Source: Phycisphaerae bacterium
GTDB taxonomy: Bacteria; Planctomycetota; Phycisphaerae; Sedimentisphaerales; Anaerobacaceae
NCBI GenBank assembly: GCA_030609625.1
Contig: JAUWBX010000113.1
Coordinates: forward strand, 1 to 6,701
Direction: 5' to 3'
DNA length: 6,701 nt
The notes beneath the pieces are model-generated. The model saw only the letters and a list, made by a program, of their open reading frames with translations. It made no database searches and was not told the origin of the DNA. The position numbers were made by a program, and so were the translations under genes. Shown here in pieces: positions 1 through 6,272 of the stretch (within the stretch, counting starts at the first letter, position 1; each line of letters begins with the position of its first letter).

Positions 1-2
1 GG

Positions 3-47
3 CTGTATTCGGCTCAGCAAGAGGCGACAATAAAAGAAATTATTTAA
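3..47 (+). CDS. possible 3' tail of an unidentified gene cut by the left edge
   Basis: The frame starting at base 3 reads LYSAQQEATIKEII and then stops with TAA. It looks like the last helix of a protein, with amphipathic and charged residues and ordinary codons, but 14 codons cannot prove coding. A competing plus frame (base 2 to 223) is open for longer, but it has a poor-looking sequence rich in CGG/AGG codons and is probably a shadow of the opposite strand. No function can be assigned. Confidence 0.2.
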   Translation: MYSAQQEATIKEII

Positions 48-54
48 CTTCCTA

Positions 55-198
55 TCAGCAAGTATTTAGTATGCCGAAAACTATAAAGCCGGCGGTAAGG
101 GCTAAGGAGCCAATCGCGTGCAAAAGGACCGTGATTTGGCTGGCGCGGTATTGGCCGGTTTTTTCGGTGTTTTTTGTGAGACAGCTCGTTGGTTCCAC
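55..198 (-). CDS. possible small single-pass membrane protein, or C-terminal remnant of a larger one
   Basis: Reading the minus strand from a GTG at 198-196 to a TGA at 57-55 gives 47 residues. The N-terminal half is polar (NTEKTGQYRASQ). It is followed by a continuous hydrophobic stretch, TVLLHAIGSLALTAGFIVFG, long enough to span the membrane, and then a short ILNTC end. Third positions in the codons for the NTEKTGQYRAS region are mostly G or C, which looks more coding-like than the opposing plus frame. No Shine-Dalgarno sequence lies before the GTG, and the frame stays open further upstream to a TAG near 279 without an ATG. It could therefore be the decayed end of a longer gene. It would converge with the possible tail ending at 47. 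The family is not recognised. Confidence 0.3.
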   Translation of the reverse strand: MEPTSCLTKNTEKTGQYRASQITVLLHAIGSLALTAGFIVFGILNTC

Positions 199-208
199 AG
201 GAAAATTG

Positions 209-237
209 TTGAAACCTAATTGAGATTCTGCTACTAT
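209..237 (+). promoter_or_regulatory. candidate sigma-70-type promoter for the multidomain hydrolase
   Basis: TTGAAA (209-214) and TACTAT (232-237) are separated by exactly 17 bp. The first matches five of six bases of the -35 consensus. The second keeps the key first, second, fifth and sixth positions of the -10. Transcription would begin near 244, giving a leader of about 70 nt before the ATG at 316. The element is predicted from spacing and consensus only. Promoter rules in planctomycetes are looser than in E. coli, so the call is tentative. Confidence 0.4.
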
Positions 238-301
238 GATACTTGGAACGTGCAGGAGTGTTTCCTCAAAGAGAAACTAACAAAAATTCTTGCATTTCAA
301 A

Positions 302-306
302 GAGGA
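302..306 (+). promoter_or_regulatory. ribosome binding site that fixes the hydrolase start
   Basis: GAGGA lies 9 nt before the ATG at 316, a standard spacing. The next in-frame ATG (325) would be 18 nt away. The upstream TTG at 220 would place a non-signal-like, Cys/Trp/Tyr-rich extension ahead of the signal peptide. The site therefore supports initiation at 316. Confidence 0.65.
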
Positions 307-315
307 TTGTGGGCA

Positions 316-3300
316 ATGAAAGAAATGATTCATACCAAATCTATTAAAGTTGTTATTTTGTGTATGCTTCTCTATTCAATCACGTCACTTTATGCTGACA
401 TCCCCTGGTTGCATGTTGACGGTAATAAAATTAAAGACCCTGCTGGAAATGTTGTCGTTCTAAGGGGCATTTCTTTGATTGATTTGGGCTCCCTCTCCAC
501 AGAGGACTTTGAAACGCGTAATTTCAGTAAATTTTTCTGGATGCATTCCGGAGACGATAATTGGACCATCGTACAACGGGAAAAGTATTCTGGAGCTTAT
601 AGTGCCAAATCCGGTTCGATTGGGCATGGCGAAAGTACTACTCTGCAAGTGACCCTTGATTGCTTAGCTGGTGATATCACCTTCTATCGCAAAGTCTCTT
701 CAGAGTCGGATTTCGACTATCTGAAGTTCTACATCGACGGGGTGGAAAAAGGCGACTGGTCGGGCGAAGAGGATTGGGCCGAGGTGTCGTTTCCAGTGGA
801 TGAGGGCGCAAAAACCTTCGAGTGGACCTATTCAAAGGACGGCTCGGGGTCCGGAGGCAACGACAAGGCGTGGATTGACGATATAGTATTTCCATCCTAT
901 AGTATGTTTGAGGAAGGAGACACTTTGCCGTTAACCGCATCAGTTGATATCACGACCTGGCAAGATAATAAACGGGGGGCTTGTTCTTTTACCTTCGATG
1001 ATAACCTGAATACCCAGCTCACCCATTTCATACCCAAATTCCAGGACTTGGGATTTGTTGGAACAATTTTCCTGATTACAAACGACTGGCGGCTTGACGC
1101 TATCTATGGCTCTTATTCCCAGTATGCCGGAATCCTTAATTCGGGTTGGGAAATCGGGTCCCATACGATTAGTCATCCACACCTGACGGAGTTGAATGAT
1201 TCATCTCTTGAAAACGAACTGGCCAATTCAAGAGCTACTCTGGAAGCAATATTCAACCTCCCCCCGGGGCTAACCTTGGCTTATCCCTACACAGACAGTG
1301 ATACCAGGGTCAGAAATATGACTGCTCGATATTACATAGCCGCCCGAGGAGGCTGGGGAAGGACTATTGCGCCGGATCTGTCCCAATGGCCTCTTTATGG
1401 CTACGATGAATTCAACCTGCCCAGCTATGGCTGGACAGCAAGTGGTAGTGATCTCGACTCTATGAATAGCGCAACCGACGGGGCAATATCCCGAGGAGAA
1501 TGGATTGTCGAGATGATTCACGGAACAGATGGTGATGGTTGGGAACCACCAGATTGGGCGTCGGTTTATGAGCCCCACTTTGACTACGTCAAAAACAGAG
1601 AAAGTGACCTTTGGATAGATACCTTTGGCAACGTCTATCGCTACATTGCCGAAAGAGACGCCTGCAGGGTCTCGGTCCAGGCACTCATCGGAGGAACGGC
1701 CGTTGTATTGACAAATGAATCGATTCTGCCCCCAACGCCTGTTCCTTTGACCATAAAGATTGATATCCCGGATCAATGGATTAGCGTCACCGTTACTAAT
1801 AATGGTAATGTCATTCCCGGACGCATAATAACGGAGAGCCAGAATAAGTACTATCTCGTGGATACCATACCTACTGATGCTCCGAAGGAATTATACGTAT
1901 CGGGCAATACTAAGCTTGTTGAAATTCCGTTCAAACGCGGTGTGAATCTTACAAATTGGCTCCAGGCCTCAAGTGTGCGGCAAATTCAATTTACTAAATT
2001 CACGAAGCAGGATTTAATCAACATCAAAAGTTTAGGCTGCGATGTCATCCGATTGCCCATCAACTTGCATGCGATGACCAACGGCGGGCCGGACTATACC
2101 ATTGACCCTTTATTCCATTACTTTTTGGACCAAATTATCGACTGGGCAGAAGAGCTGGAACTACACTTGATTCTCGATAATCACACTTTTGACCCGGCGG
2201 CCAATACCGACCCGGACATTGGCGATATTCTGGTCCCTGTCTGGACGCAGATGGCTGAACATTACAAAGAACGCTCAACCTACGTTTACTACGAAGTGCT
2301 AAATGAGCCGCACGGTATTTCGGATAGAAAGTGGAACGATATCCAGCAAAAAGTCATCGATGCTATTCGCATGGTTGACCAAAAACACACTATCATTGTC
2401 GGCCCGGCTGGATGGAACAATTACAACAATCTTAAGTTTATGCCCAGGTACGAAGATGATAGCTTGATTTACACTTTTCACATTTACGACCCATTCTTAT
2501 TCACTCACCAGGGCGCAAGCTGGACCAATCCGTCACTCGTGCCGCTCGCCGGCGTACCGTTTCCATACTATGCCGGTGACATACCTGCCTGTCCACCGGA
2601 TCTGCAAAACACCTGGATAAGTAGTAATCTCGCAAACTATCGAAATACAGGAACCGTCGAACACGTCAAAGATTTAATTGATATTGCCGTTGATTTTAAA
2701 ACCGCACGTGATGTCCCTTTATTCTGCGGTGAATTCGGCGTTTATATACCCAATAGCAATAACGAGGACCGCATCTACTGGTATAATATTGTGCGAAGCT
2801 ATCTTGAAGAAAAAGGTATCGCCTGGACAATTTGGGACTATAAGGGCGGCTTTGGACTTTTTGAACAGGAAACCAGCGAGCTGTTCGACTATGATTTAAA
2901 TATTCCCCTCGTTGAAGCTCTGGGATTAAACGCCCCGCCGCAGCAGGAGTTTATTCTGGTGCCGGACGTAAATGAATTCGATATATATCTGGACCATATA
3001 GCACCAAAAATCATTGAATCCAGTTGGCTTAGTCAAGGACTCATTGATTATTACTCTGAAGATAACCCAGCCGCCGGCGATTACTGCATCCACTGGACAG
3101 GAGTTGGTCAATATAGCGGTATCTCATTTCGTTTTTCACCTGTCAAAGACCTCTCCGTGCTGGTAGATGAAAGTTTTGCAATTGATTTTTGGGTTCGGTG
3201 TGATATTCCAGATGCAAAAATTGACTTCCGGTTCGTGGACACCAAAACAGAAGACCCCGGTGACCATCCCTGGCGCATGCGATATACAATTGATCGAAAT

Positions 3301-3540
3301 ATCGCAGTCTGGAACGGCCAATGGAACCATCTGCAAATTCCACTTAATGAATTTTCTGAACACGGCTCATGGGATAACGGCAACTGGTACAATCCGATTG
3401 GCGTTTTTGACTGGACTGCCGCCGAACGTTTCGAGATAGTATCGGAATACAGCGATTTGGAAGGAATACATTTTTACTTCGATGACATCCGCGTGGTCGA
3501 TCCTAATCCGCCGGGCCGATTCCCACCTGGCGTACGTTAA
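316..3540 (+). CDS. secreted multidomain polysaccharide-degrading enzyme: MAM-like domain + CE4 deacetylase + GH5 hydrolase + CBM-like domain
   Basis: The protein has 1074 residues. Residues 1-27 form a signal peptide (hydrophobic core at 10-22, likely cleavage after SLYA; no lipobox). Residues 28-60 (WLHVDGNKIKDPAGNVVVLRG) resemble the opening strand of a GH5 enzyme but are not followed by its barrel. About 63-195 is a MAM/jelly-roll-like sandwich, from DFETRNFSKF to WIDDIVFP. About 218-440 is a CE4/NodB deacetylase: TFDD with D228/D229, H283-x3-H287 as metal ligands, a divergent third motif LAYPY (322-325 region), and H402 in EMIHG. About 540-865 is a complete GH5 barrel: RGVNLTNW (541), VIRLPI (577), DNH (621-623), acid/base E664 in LNEP, H722/Y724, nucleophile E806 in CGEFG, W840. 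About 878-1060 is a beta-sandwich resembling CBMs attached to GH5 enzymes. The last 12 residues are Pro-rich, with no sorting signal, dockerin or PEP-CTERM. By family knowledge, CE4 removes N- or O-acetyl groups with a metal and GH5 cleaves beta-glycans with retention. The substrate (acetylated mannan, xylan or glucan) is inferred and unproven. The gene stands alone. Confidence 0.9.
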   Translation: MKEMIHTKSIKVVILCMLLYSITSLYADIPWLHVDGNKIKDPAGNVVVLRGISLIDLGSLSTEDFETRNFSKFFWMHSGDDNWTIVQREKYSGAYSAKSGSIGHGESTTLQVTLDCLAGDITFYRKVSSESDFDYLKFYIDGVEKGDWSGEEDWAEVSFPVDEGAKTFEWTYSKDGSGSGGNDKAWIDDIVFPSYSMFEEGDTLPLTASVDITTWQDNKRGACSFTFDDNLNTQLTHFIPKFQDLGFVGTIFLITNDWRLDAIYGSYSQYAGILNSGWEIGSHTISHPHLTELNDSSLENELANSRATLEAIFNLPPGLTLAYPYTDSDTRVRNMTARYYIAARGGWGRTIAPDLSQWPLYGYDEFNLPSYGWTASGSDLDSMNSATDGAISRGEWIVEMIHGTDGDGWEPPDWASVYEPHFDYVKNRESDLWIDTFGNVYRYIAERDACRVSVQALIGGTAVVLTNESILPPTPVPLTIKIDIPDQWISVTVTNNGNVIPGRIITESQNKYYLVDTIPTDAPKELYVSGNTKLVEIPFKRGVNLTNWLQASSVRQIQFTKFTKQDLINIKSLGCDVIRLPINLHAMTNGGPDYTIDPLFHYFLDQIIDWAEELELHLILDNHTFDPAANTDPDIGDILVPVWTQMAEHYKERSTYVYYEVLNEPHGISDRKWNDIQQKVIDAIRMVDQKHTIIVGPAGWNNYNNLKFMPRYEDDSLIYTFHIYDPFLFTHQGASWTNPSLVPLAGVPFPYYAGDIPACPPDLQNTWISSNLANYRNTGTVEHVKDLIDIAVDFKTARDVPLFCGEFGVYIPNSNNEDRIYWYNIVRSYLEEKGIAWTIWDYKGGFGLFEQETSELFDYDLNIPLVEALGLNAPPQQEFILVPDVNEFDIYLDHIAPKIIESSWLSQGLIDYYSEDNPAAGDYCIHWTGVGQYSGISFRFSPVKDLSVLVDESFAIDFWVRCDIPDAKIDFRFVDTKTEDPGDHPWRMRYTIDRNIAVWNGQWNHLQIPLNEFSEHGSWDNGNWYNPIGVFDWTAAERFEIVSEYSDLEGIHFYFDDIRVVDPNPPGRFPPGVR

Positions 3541-3750
3541 AGCCGATGACCAAAAAGGACTGATAAGAAACTATCCCTGTATTCTATAAATAAAGCAAAG
3601 CTCAATATTTTAATGTTTGTCAAAGCCTGTCAGGTTGGCAGAGAAGAGTGTCTTAGCTGGGATTTTGGCAGGCGGTGGCCGTCTCGGGCCTCACATCTTA
3701 ACCTCATTTACAATAAGTACTTGCGCTAATATAGTTGTGTAAAAAGGCAT
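3541..3750. other. intergenic region upstream of the sigma-54 promoter
   Basis: No coding frame or RNA gene is visible. The hydrolase gene is not followed by a clear hairpin with a T-run. The stretch holds a palindromic element at 3618-3640. It also has two TTGGCAG copies starting at 3635 and 3665, exactly 30 bp apart (about three helical turns). A GC-rich patch follows (3667-3692). The position and the helically phased repeats fit a regulatory region for the downstream operon. Confidence 0.5.
3618..3640. promoter_or_regulatory. imperfect palindrome, candidate enhancer-binding-protein site
   Basis: The sequence is TGTCAA-AG-CCTG-T-CAGG-TTGGCA. The core CCTG/CAGG is a perfect inverted repeat around T3630. 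The outer arms TGTCAA and TTGGCA match with one T-G mismatch, the left arm carrying two extra bases. A one-base centre cannot form an RNA loop, so this is more likely a dimeric protein-binding site than a hairpin. It lies about 115 bp upstream of the -24 element, the usual distance for activators of sigma-54 promoters. No binding protein is identified. Confidence 0.35.
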
Positions 3751-3751
3751 T

Positions 3752-3767
3752 TGGCACGATATTTGCA
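3752..3767 (+). promoter_or_regulatory. sigma-54 (RpoN) -24/-12 promoter
   Basis: TGGCAC-GATAT-TTGCA matches the sigma-54 consensus TGGCAC-N5-TTGCA at every fixed base, with the preceding T and the following G (TTGGCACG) also fitting. The invariant GG (3753-3754) and GC (3765-3766) have the required spacing. Position -12 is 3766, so transcription should start at about 3778. That leaves a leader of only about 15 nt that still contains AAGGA before the ATG at 3793. Such promoters need an AAA+ enhancer-binding protein. None is encoded in the window. Confidence 0.85.
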
Positions 3768-3776
3768 CAGATTGAG

Positions 3777-3782
3777 AAAGGA
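3777..3782 (+). promoter_or_regulatory. ribosome binding site that fixes the receiver-gene start
   Basis: AAAGGA is followed by 10 nt and then the ATG at 3793. The in-frame TTG at 3751 lies inside the sigma-54 -24 box and upstream of the predicted transcript start, so it cannot be used from that promoter. This is why the shorter start was chosen. Confidence 0.65.
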
Positions 3783-3792
3783 ATATACGAAT

Positions 3793-4206
3793 ATGGTGTC
3801 GAATCTGTCAAAACTCGAAGAAATCAACGTACTTGCCAGTGAGGCGAGCTGGGCATGGCCGGAGGCGGTGCGTTATATATTTCGGCCAAGAGGCGTTAAT
3901 CTGCTGATGGCTGAGAACGCAGTAGAGTTCGTCAATATTATCGAGAGGAAACGGATTCATACGACAATCGTGGATATGGACTCGGAAGAGTCCAATGGGC
4001 TGGCAACGATAAAGATTATTCGAATGGATTATCCACTACTGCCGTGCATTCTGTTGACCAGCACGGCAGGTGAGTCCTTGCTTGGTAAGGCATTGCGACT
4101 TGACGTTTTCAGCGTGATTGATAAGCCGGTTGATATGAGTGTTCTTCGGGAACAATTGAACAGATTGTTTGTTAAAAAGTATGACAGTGATATTTTCGCA
4201 CAGTAA
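3793..4206 (+). CDS. stand-alone receiver-domain (response-regulator-like) protein, partly degenerate
   Basis: The 137 residues match one CheY-like receiver fold with no DNA-binding or enzymatic output domain. Strand 1 is EINVLASEAS (10-19). The phosphoacceptor strand is TTIVDMDSEESNG with D61 in place. The switch Thr is T89 in CILLTSTAGES. The conserved Lys is K111 in VIDKPVD, followed by a helix to about residue 126 and a short acidic tail. The acidic pair that binds Mg2+ after strand 1 is missing: A15-S16 stand there, with only E17 nearby. Phosphorylation may therefore be weak, or the domain may work as a pseudo-receiver. It sits directly behind the sigma-54 promoter and 72 nt ahead of groES on the same strand with no visible terminator between, so it is probably co-transcribed with the chaperonin genes. 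The partner kinase and the target are unknown. A stress-signalling or regulatory role is inferred only from position. Confidence 0.8.
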   Translation: MVSNLSKLEEINVLASEASWAWPEAVRYIFRPRGVNLLMAENAVEFVNIIERKRIHTTIVDMDSEESNGLATIKIIRMDYPLLPCILLTSTAGESLLGKALRLDVFSVIDKPVDMSVLREQLNRLFVKKYDSDIFAQ

Positions 4207-4278
4207 TAGATTGTGTAACGTTTCTAATAAGAATGAAGTAAAAGATTAAAGAAGTTTTTTGAAAGGAGTAAGTACGAA

Positions 4279-4569
4279 ATGAAGATTCGACCATTGGCAG
4301 ATAAGGTGCTTGTTCAGCGTCTCGAAGCGGAAACCAAGACGACGGGCGGGATAGTCCTGCCGGACAGTGCCAAAGAAAAACCACAAAGAGGCAAAATTAT
4401 CAGCGTTGGTGACGGTAAAGTGCTCGACGACGGGACGGTAAGAAAATTGCAGGTGAAAAAGGGTGATATGGTGCTTTTCACGAGCTACGCCGGGACAGAA
4501 GTAAAGATAGACGGCAAAGAGTATCTGATTATGAGTGAATCGGATATTATGGCAGTGATTGAAAAGTAA
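4279..4569 (+). CDS. groES: co-chaperonin GroES (Hsp10)
   Basis: The 96-residue length is normal for the family. GroES forms a heptameric lid that closes the GroEL chamber during ATP-driven folding of cytoplasmic proteins. The N-terminal signature MKIRPLADKVLVQRLEAE is typical. The mobile loop spans about 17-33, with the hydrophobic contact triplet I25-V26-L27 that docks on the GroEL apical domain. The roof loop is about 46-56 (GKVLDDGTVRK), and the closing strands contain GTEVKIDGKEYLIMSE. AAAGGAG (4262-4268) lies 10 nt before the ATG. The 72 bp upstream contain no CIRCE inverted repeat and no convincing promoter of their own, which suggests expression from the sigma-54 promoter through the receiver gene. 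groEL follows after 73 nt in the classical order. Confidence 0.97.
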   Translation: MKIRPLADKVLVQRLEAETKTTGGIVLPDSAKEKPQRGKIISVGDGKVLDDGTVRKLQVKKGDMVLFTSYAGTEVKIDGKEYLIMSESDIMAVIEK

Positions 4570-4642
4570 GCTTAAAATCAGCGACAAAGACGGGAAAGCA
4601 CGCAAAGAAAATGAAAATCAATAAAATAGGAGAAAGAAAGCT

Positions 4643-6265
4643 ATGGCAGCAAAAAAGATAGCATTTGGTACTGACGCCCGCACGGCTATTCAAAAAGGTG
4701 TGAGCAAACTGGCAAAGGCAGTCAAGATTACACTTGGGCCGTGCGGCAGAAATGTAGTTTTGGAAAAATCGTTCGGTTCGCCGACCGTTACAAAAGATGG
4801 CGTAACAGTGGCCAAAGAAATTGAACTGGAAGATTCCTATGAGAATATGGGCGCACAGATGGTCAAGGAAGTGGCGTCAAAGACTTCGGACGTGGCCGGC
4901 GACGGGACAACGACCGCAACGATTCTGGCCAAGAGTATCTTCGATGAGGGTCTCAAAAATATTACCGCCGGCGCCAATGCAATGCAGGTAAAACGCGGTA
5001 TCGAAAAAGCGGTCGATGCAATCGTGGACAAACTGTTCGAGATGAGCACGCCCGTCGAGTCAACCAAGCAAATCGAACAGGTGGCAACCTGCTCGGCGAA
5101 CCAGGACGTGGAAATCGGCAAAAAGTTAGCTGAGGCGATGAACAAGGTCGGCAAAGACGGCGTCATCACCGTCGAAGAGGGCCAGTCACTGGAAACGGTA
5201 GTTGACCTGCTTGAAGGTATGCAGTTCGACAAGGGGTATTTGAGCCCGCACTTTATTAACAATCTGGAGAATATGACGGTTGTGCTGGAAAGGCCTTATA
5301 TTCTGGTGCACGAAAAGAAGATAAGCTCGGTAAAATCGCTTGTCCCACTGCTTGAGAAGGTGTCTCAACAGGGCAAGCCGCTGCTGATTATCGCCGAAGA
5401 CGTTGAGGGCGAGGCGCTGGCTACGCTGGTTGTCAATAAACTGCGGGGAATACTGCAGGTGGCCGCCGTCAAAGCGCCCGGCTTCGGTGACAGACGAAAA
5501 GCACTGCTTAGTGACATTGCCACTCTGACCGGTGGTGAGGCTATTTTCGAGGACCTGGGGCTTCAGTTGGAGAACATCGAGCTTCGGCAGCTTGGCAGGG
5601 CCAAACGCATTACCATCGACAAGGACGCAACGACTATTATTGAAGGTGGCGGCAGCACTGAAGCCATCAGGGGCAGAATCGAACAACTTAAGAACGAGAT
5701 TGATAACTCGACCAGCGATTATGATATCGAAAAATTGCAGGAGAGATTGGCAAAGCTGGCCGGCGGCGTGGCACAGATTAATGTCGGAGCCGCGACTGAG
5801 GTAGAGATGAAGGAAAAGAAGGCGCGCGTAGAAGATGCGCTGCACGCCTGCCGGGCGGCGGTAGAAGAAGGCATCCTGCCCGGAGGTGGTGTGCCAATGC
5901 TCAGAGCTTTGTCGGTGCTGGGTAAAGTCAAGGCCTCCGGGGATGTAAAGATAGGTGTTGATATAGTCCGAAGAGCACTGGTAGCACCGATTAAGCAAAT
6001 CGCCGAGAACGCAGGACTGGACGGTTCAATTGTGGCGCAGAAAGTTATGGACAGCAAGGAAAAGAACTTCGGCTACGATGCACTGCGCAAACAATACGGC
6101 GATATGGTTAAGTTCGGTGTGATTGTGCCAACGAAGGTCGAAAGGGTTGCACTGCAGAACGGCGCCTCGATTGCTGCGCTGCTGCTGACGACCGATGCGA
6201 TAGTCAGTGAGATTCCCGAAAAGAAGGAGATGCCTCCGGCGCCTCCGGGCGGTGGAATGTATTAA
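4643..6265 (+). CDS. groEL: chaperonin GroEL (Hsp60)
   Basis: The 540 residues cover the whole family length. GroEL is the tetradecameric ATP-dependent folding chamber of the cytoplasm, working with GroES. Equatorial ATP-site elements are present at E. coli numbering: TLGP (30-33), D52 in TKDGVTVAKEI, D87 in AGDGTTT (85-91), catalytic D398 in VEDALHA, and the GGG turn near 414-416. The apical domain includes DKGYLSPHFIN, with Y199 and F204 kept but His at 203, where the E. coli protein has a substrate-binding Tyr. Residue 34 is Cys (GPCGRN), usually Lys or Arg. The C-terminal tail is EMPPAPPGGGMY, Pro-rich with one GGGM and no GGM repeat series. TAGGAG (4627-4632) lies 10 nt before the ATG. 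The 73-nt gap after groES has no terminator, so the two genes form one operon. The downstream repeat hairpin may end the transcript. The gene appears intact and functional. Confidence 0.98.
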   Translation: MAAKKIAFGTDARTAIQKGVSKLAKAVKITLGPCGRNVVLEKSFGSPTVTKDGVTVAKEIELEDSYENMGAQMVKEVASKTSDVAGDGTTTATILAKSIFDEGLKNITAGANAMQVKRGIEKAVDAIVDKLFEMSTPVESTKQIEQVATCSANQDVEIGKKLAEAMNKVGKDGVITVEEGQSLETVVDLLEGMQFDKGYLSPHFINNLENMTVVLERPYILVHEKKISSVKSLVPLLEKVSQQGKPLLIIAEDVEGEALATLVVNKLRGILQVAAVKAPGFGDRRKALLSDIATLTGGEAIFEDLGLQLENIELRQLGRAKRITIDKDATTIIEGGGSTEAIRGRIEQLKNEIDNSTSDYDIEKLQERLAKLAGGVAQINVGAATEVEMKEKKARVEDALHACRAAVEEGILPGGGVPMLRALSVLGKVKASGDVKIGVDIVRRALVAPIKQIAENAGLDGSIVAQKVMDSKEKNFGYDALRKQYGDMVKFGVIVPTKVERVALQNGASIAALLLTTDAIVSEIPEKKEMPPAPPGGGMY

Positions 6266-6272
6266 CAAGAAG

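Noticed and set aside
2..223. 73-codon plus-strand open frame from the left edge
   Set aside because: It is rich in Arg and Trp from CGG/AGG/TGG codons and has no start with a ribosome binding site. It looks like the shadow of the minus-strand frame, although it cannot be wholly excluded without flanking sequence.
220..315. TTG start at 220 extending the hydrolase by 32 residues
   Set aside because: The extension has no signal-peptide character and no ribosome binding site, and it overlaps the candidate -10 element. ATG 316 has a well-spaced GAGGA and leads straight into the signal peptide.
1270..1776. A 168-codon minus-strand open frame inside the hydrolase gene
   Set aside because: It lies opposite the catalytic CE4 region, whose plus-strand motifs are intact. 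It shows no domain of its own.
3667..3696. GC-rich inverted repeat (GTGGCC / GGCCTCAC) as terminator of the hydrolase gene
   Set aside because: The arms pair only with mismatches and bulges, no T-run follows, and it lies over 120 bp past the stop codon.
3751..3792. TTG start at 3751 for the receiver protein
   Set aside because: The codon lies inside the sigma-54 -24 box, upstream of the expected transcript start. ATG 3793 has AAAGGA at proper spacing and matches the receiver fold.
4207..4278. CIRCE/HrcA operator or separate promoter before groES
   Set aside because: No TTAGCACTC/GAGTGCTAA inverted repeat is present. A TTGTGT at 4211 has no acceptable -10 at the right distance.
5186..5998. 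A 270-codon minus-strand open frame opposite groEL
   Set aside because: It is the antisense shadow of a strongly biased, conserved gene. Its sequence shows no recognisable domain.
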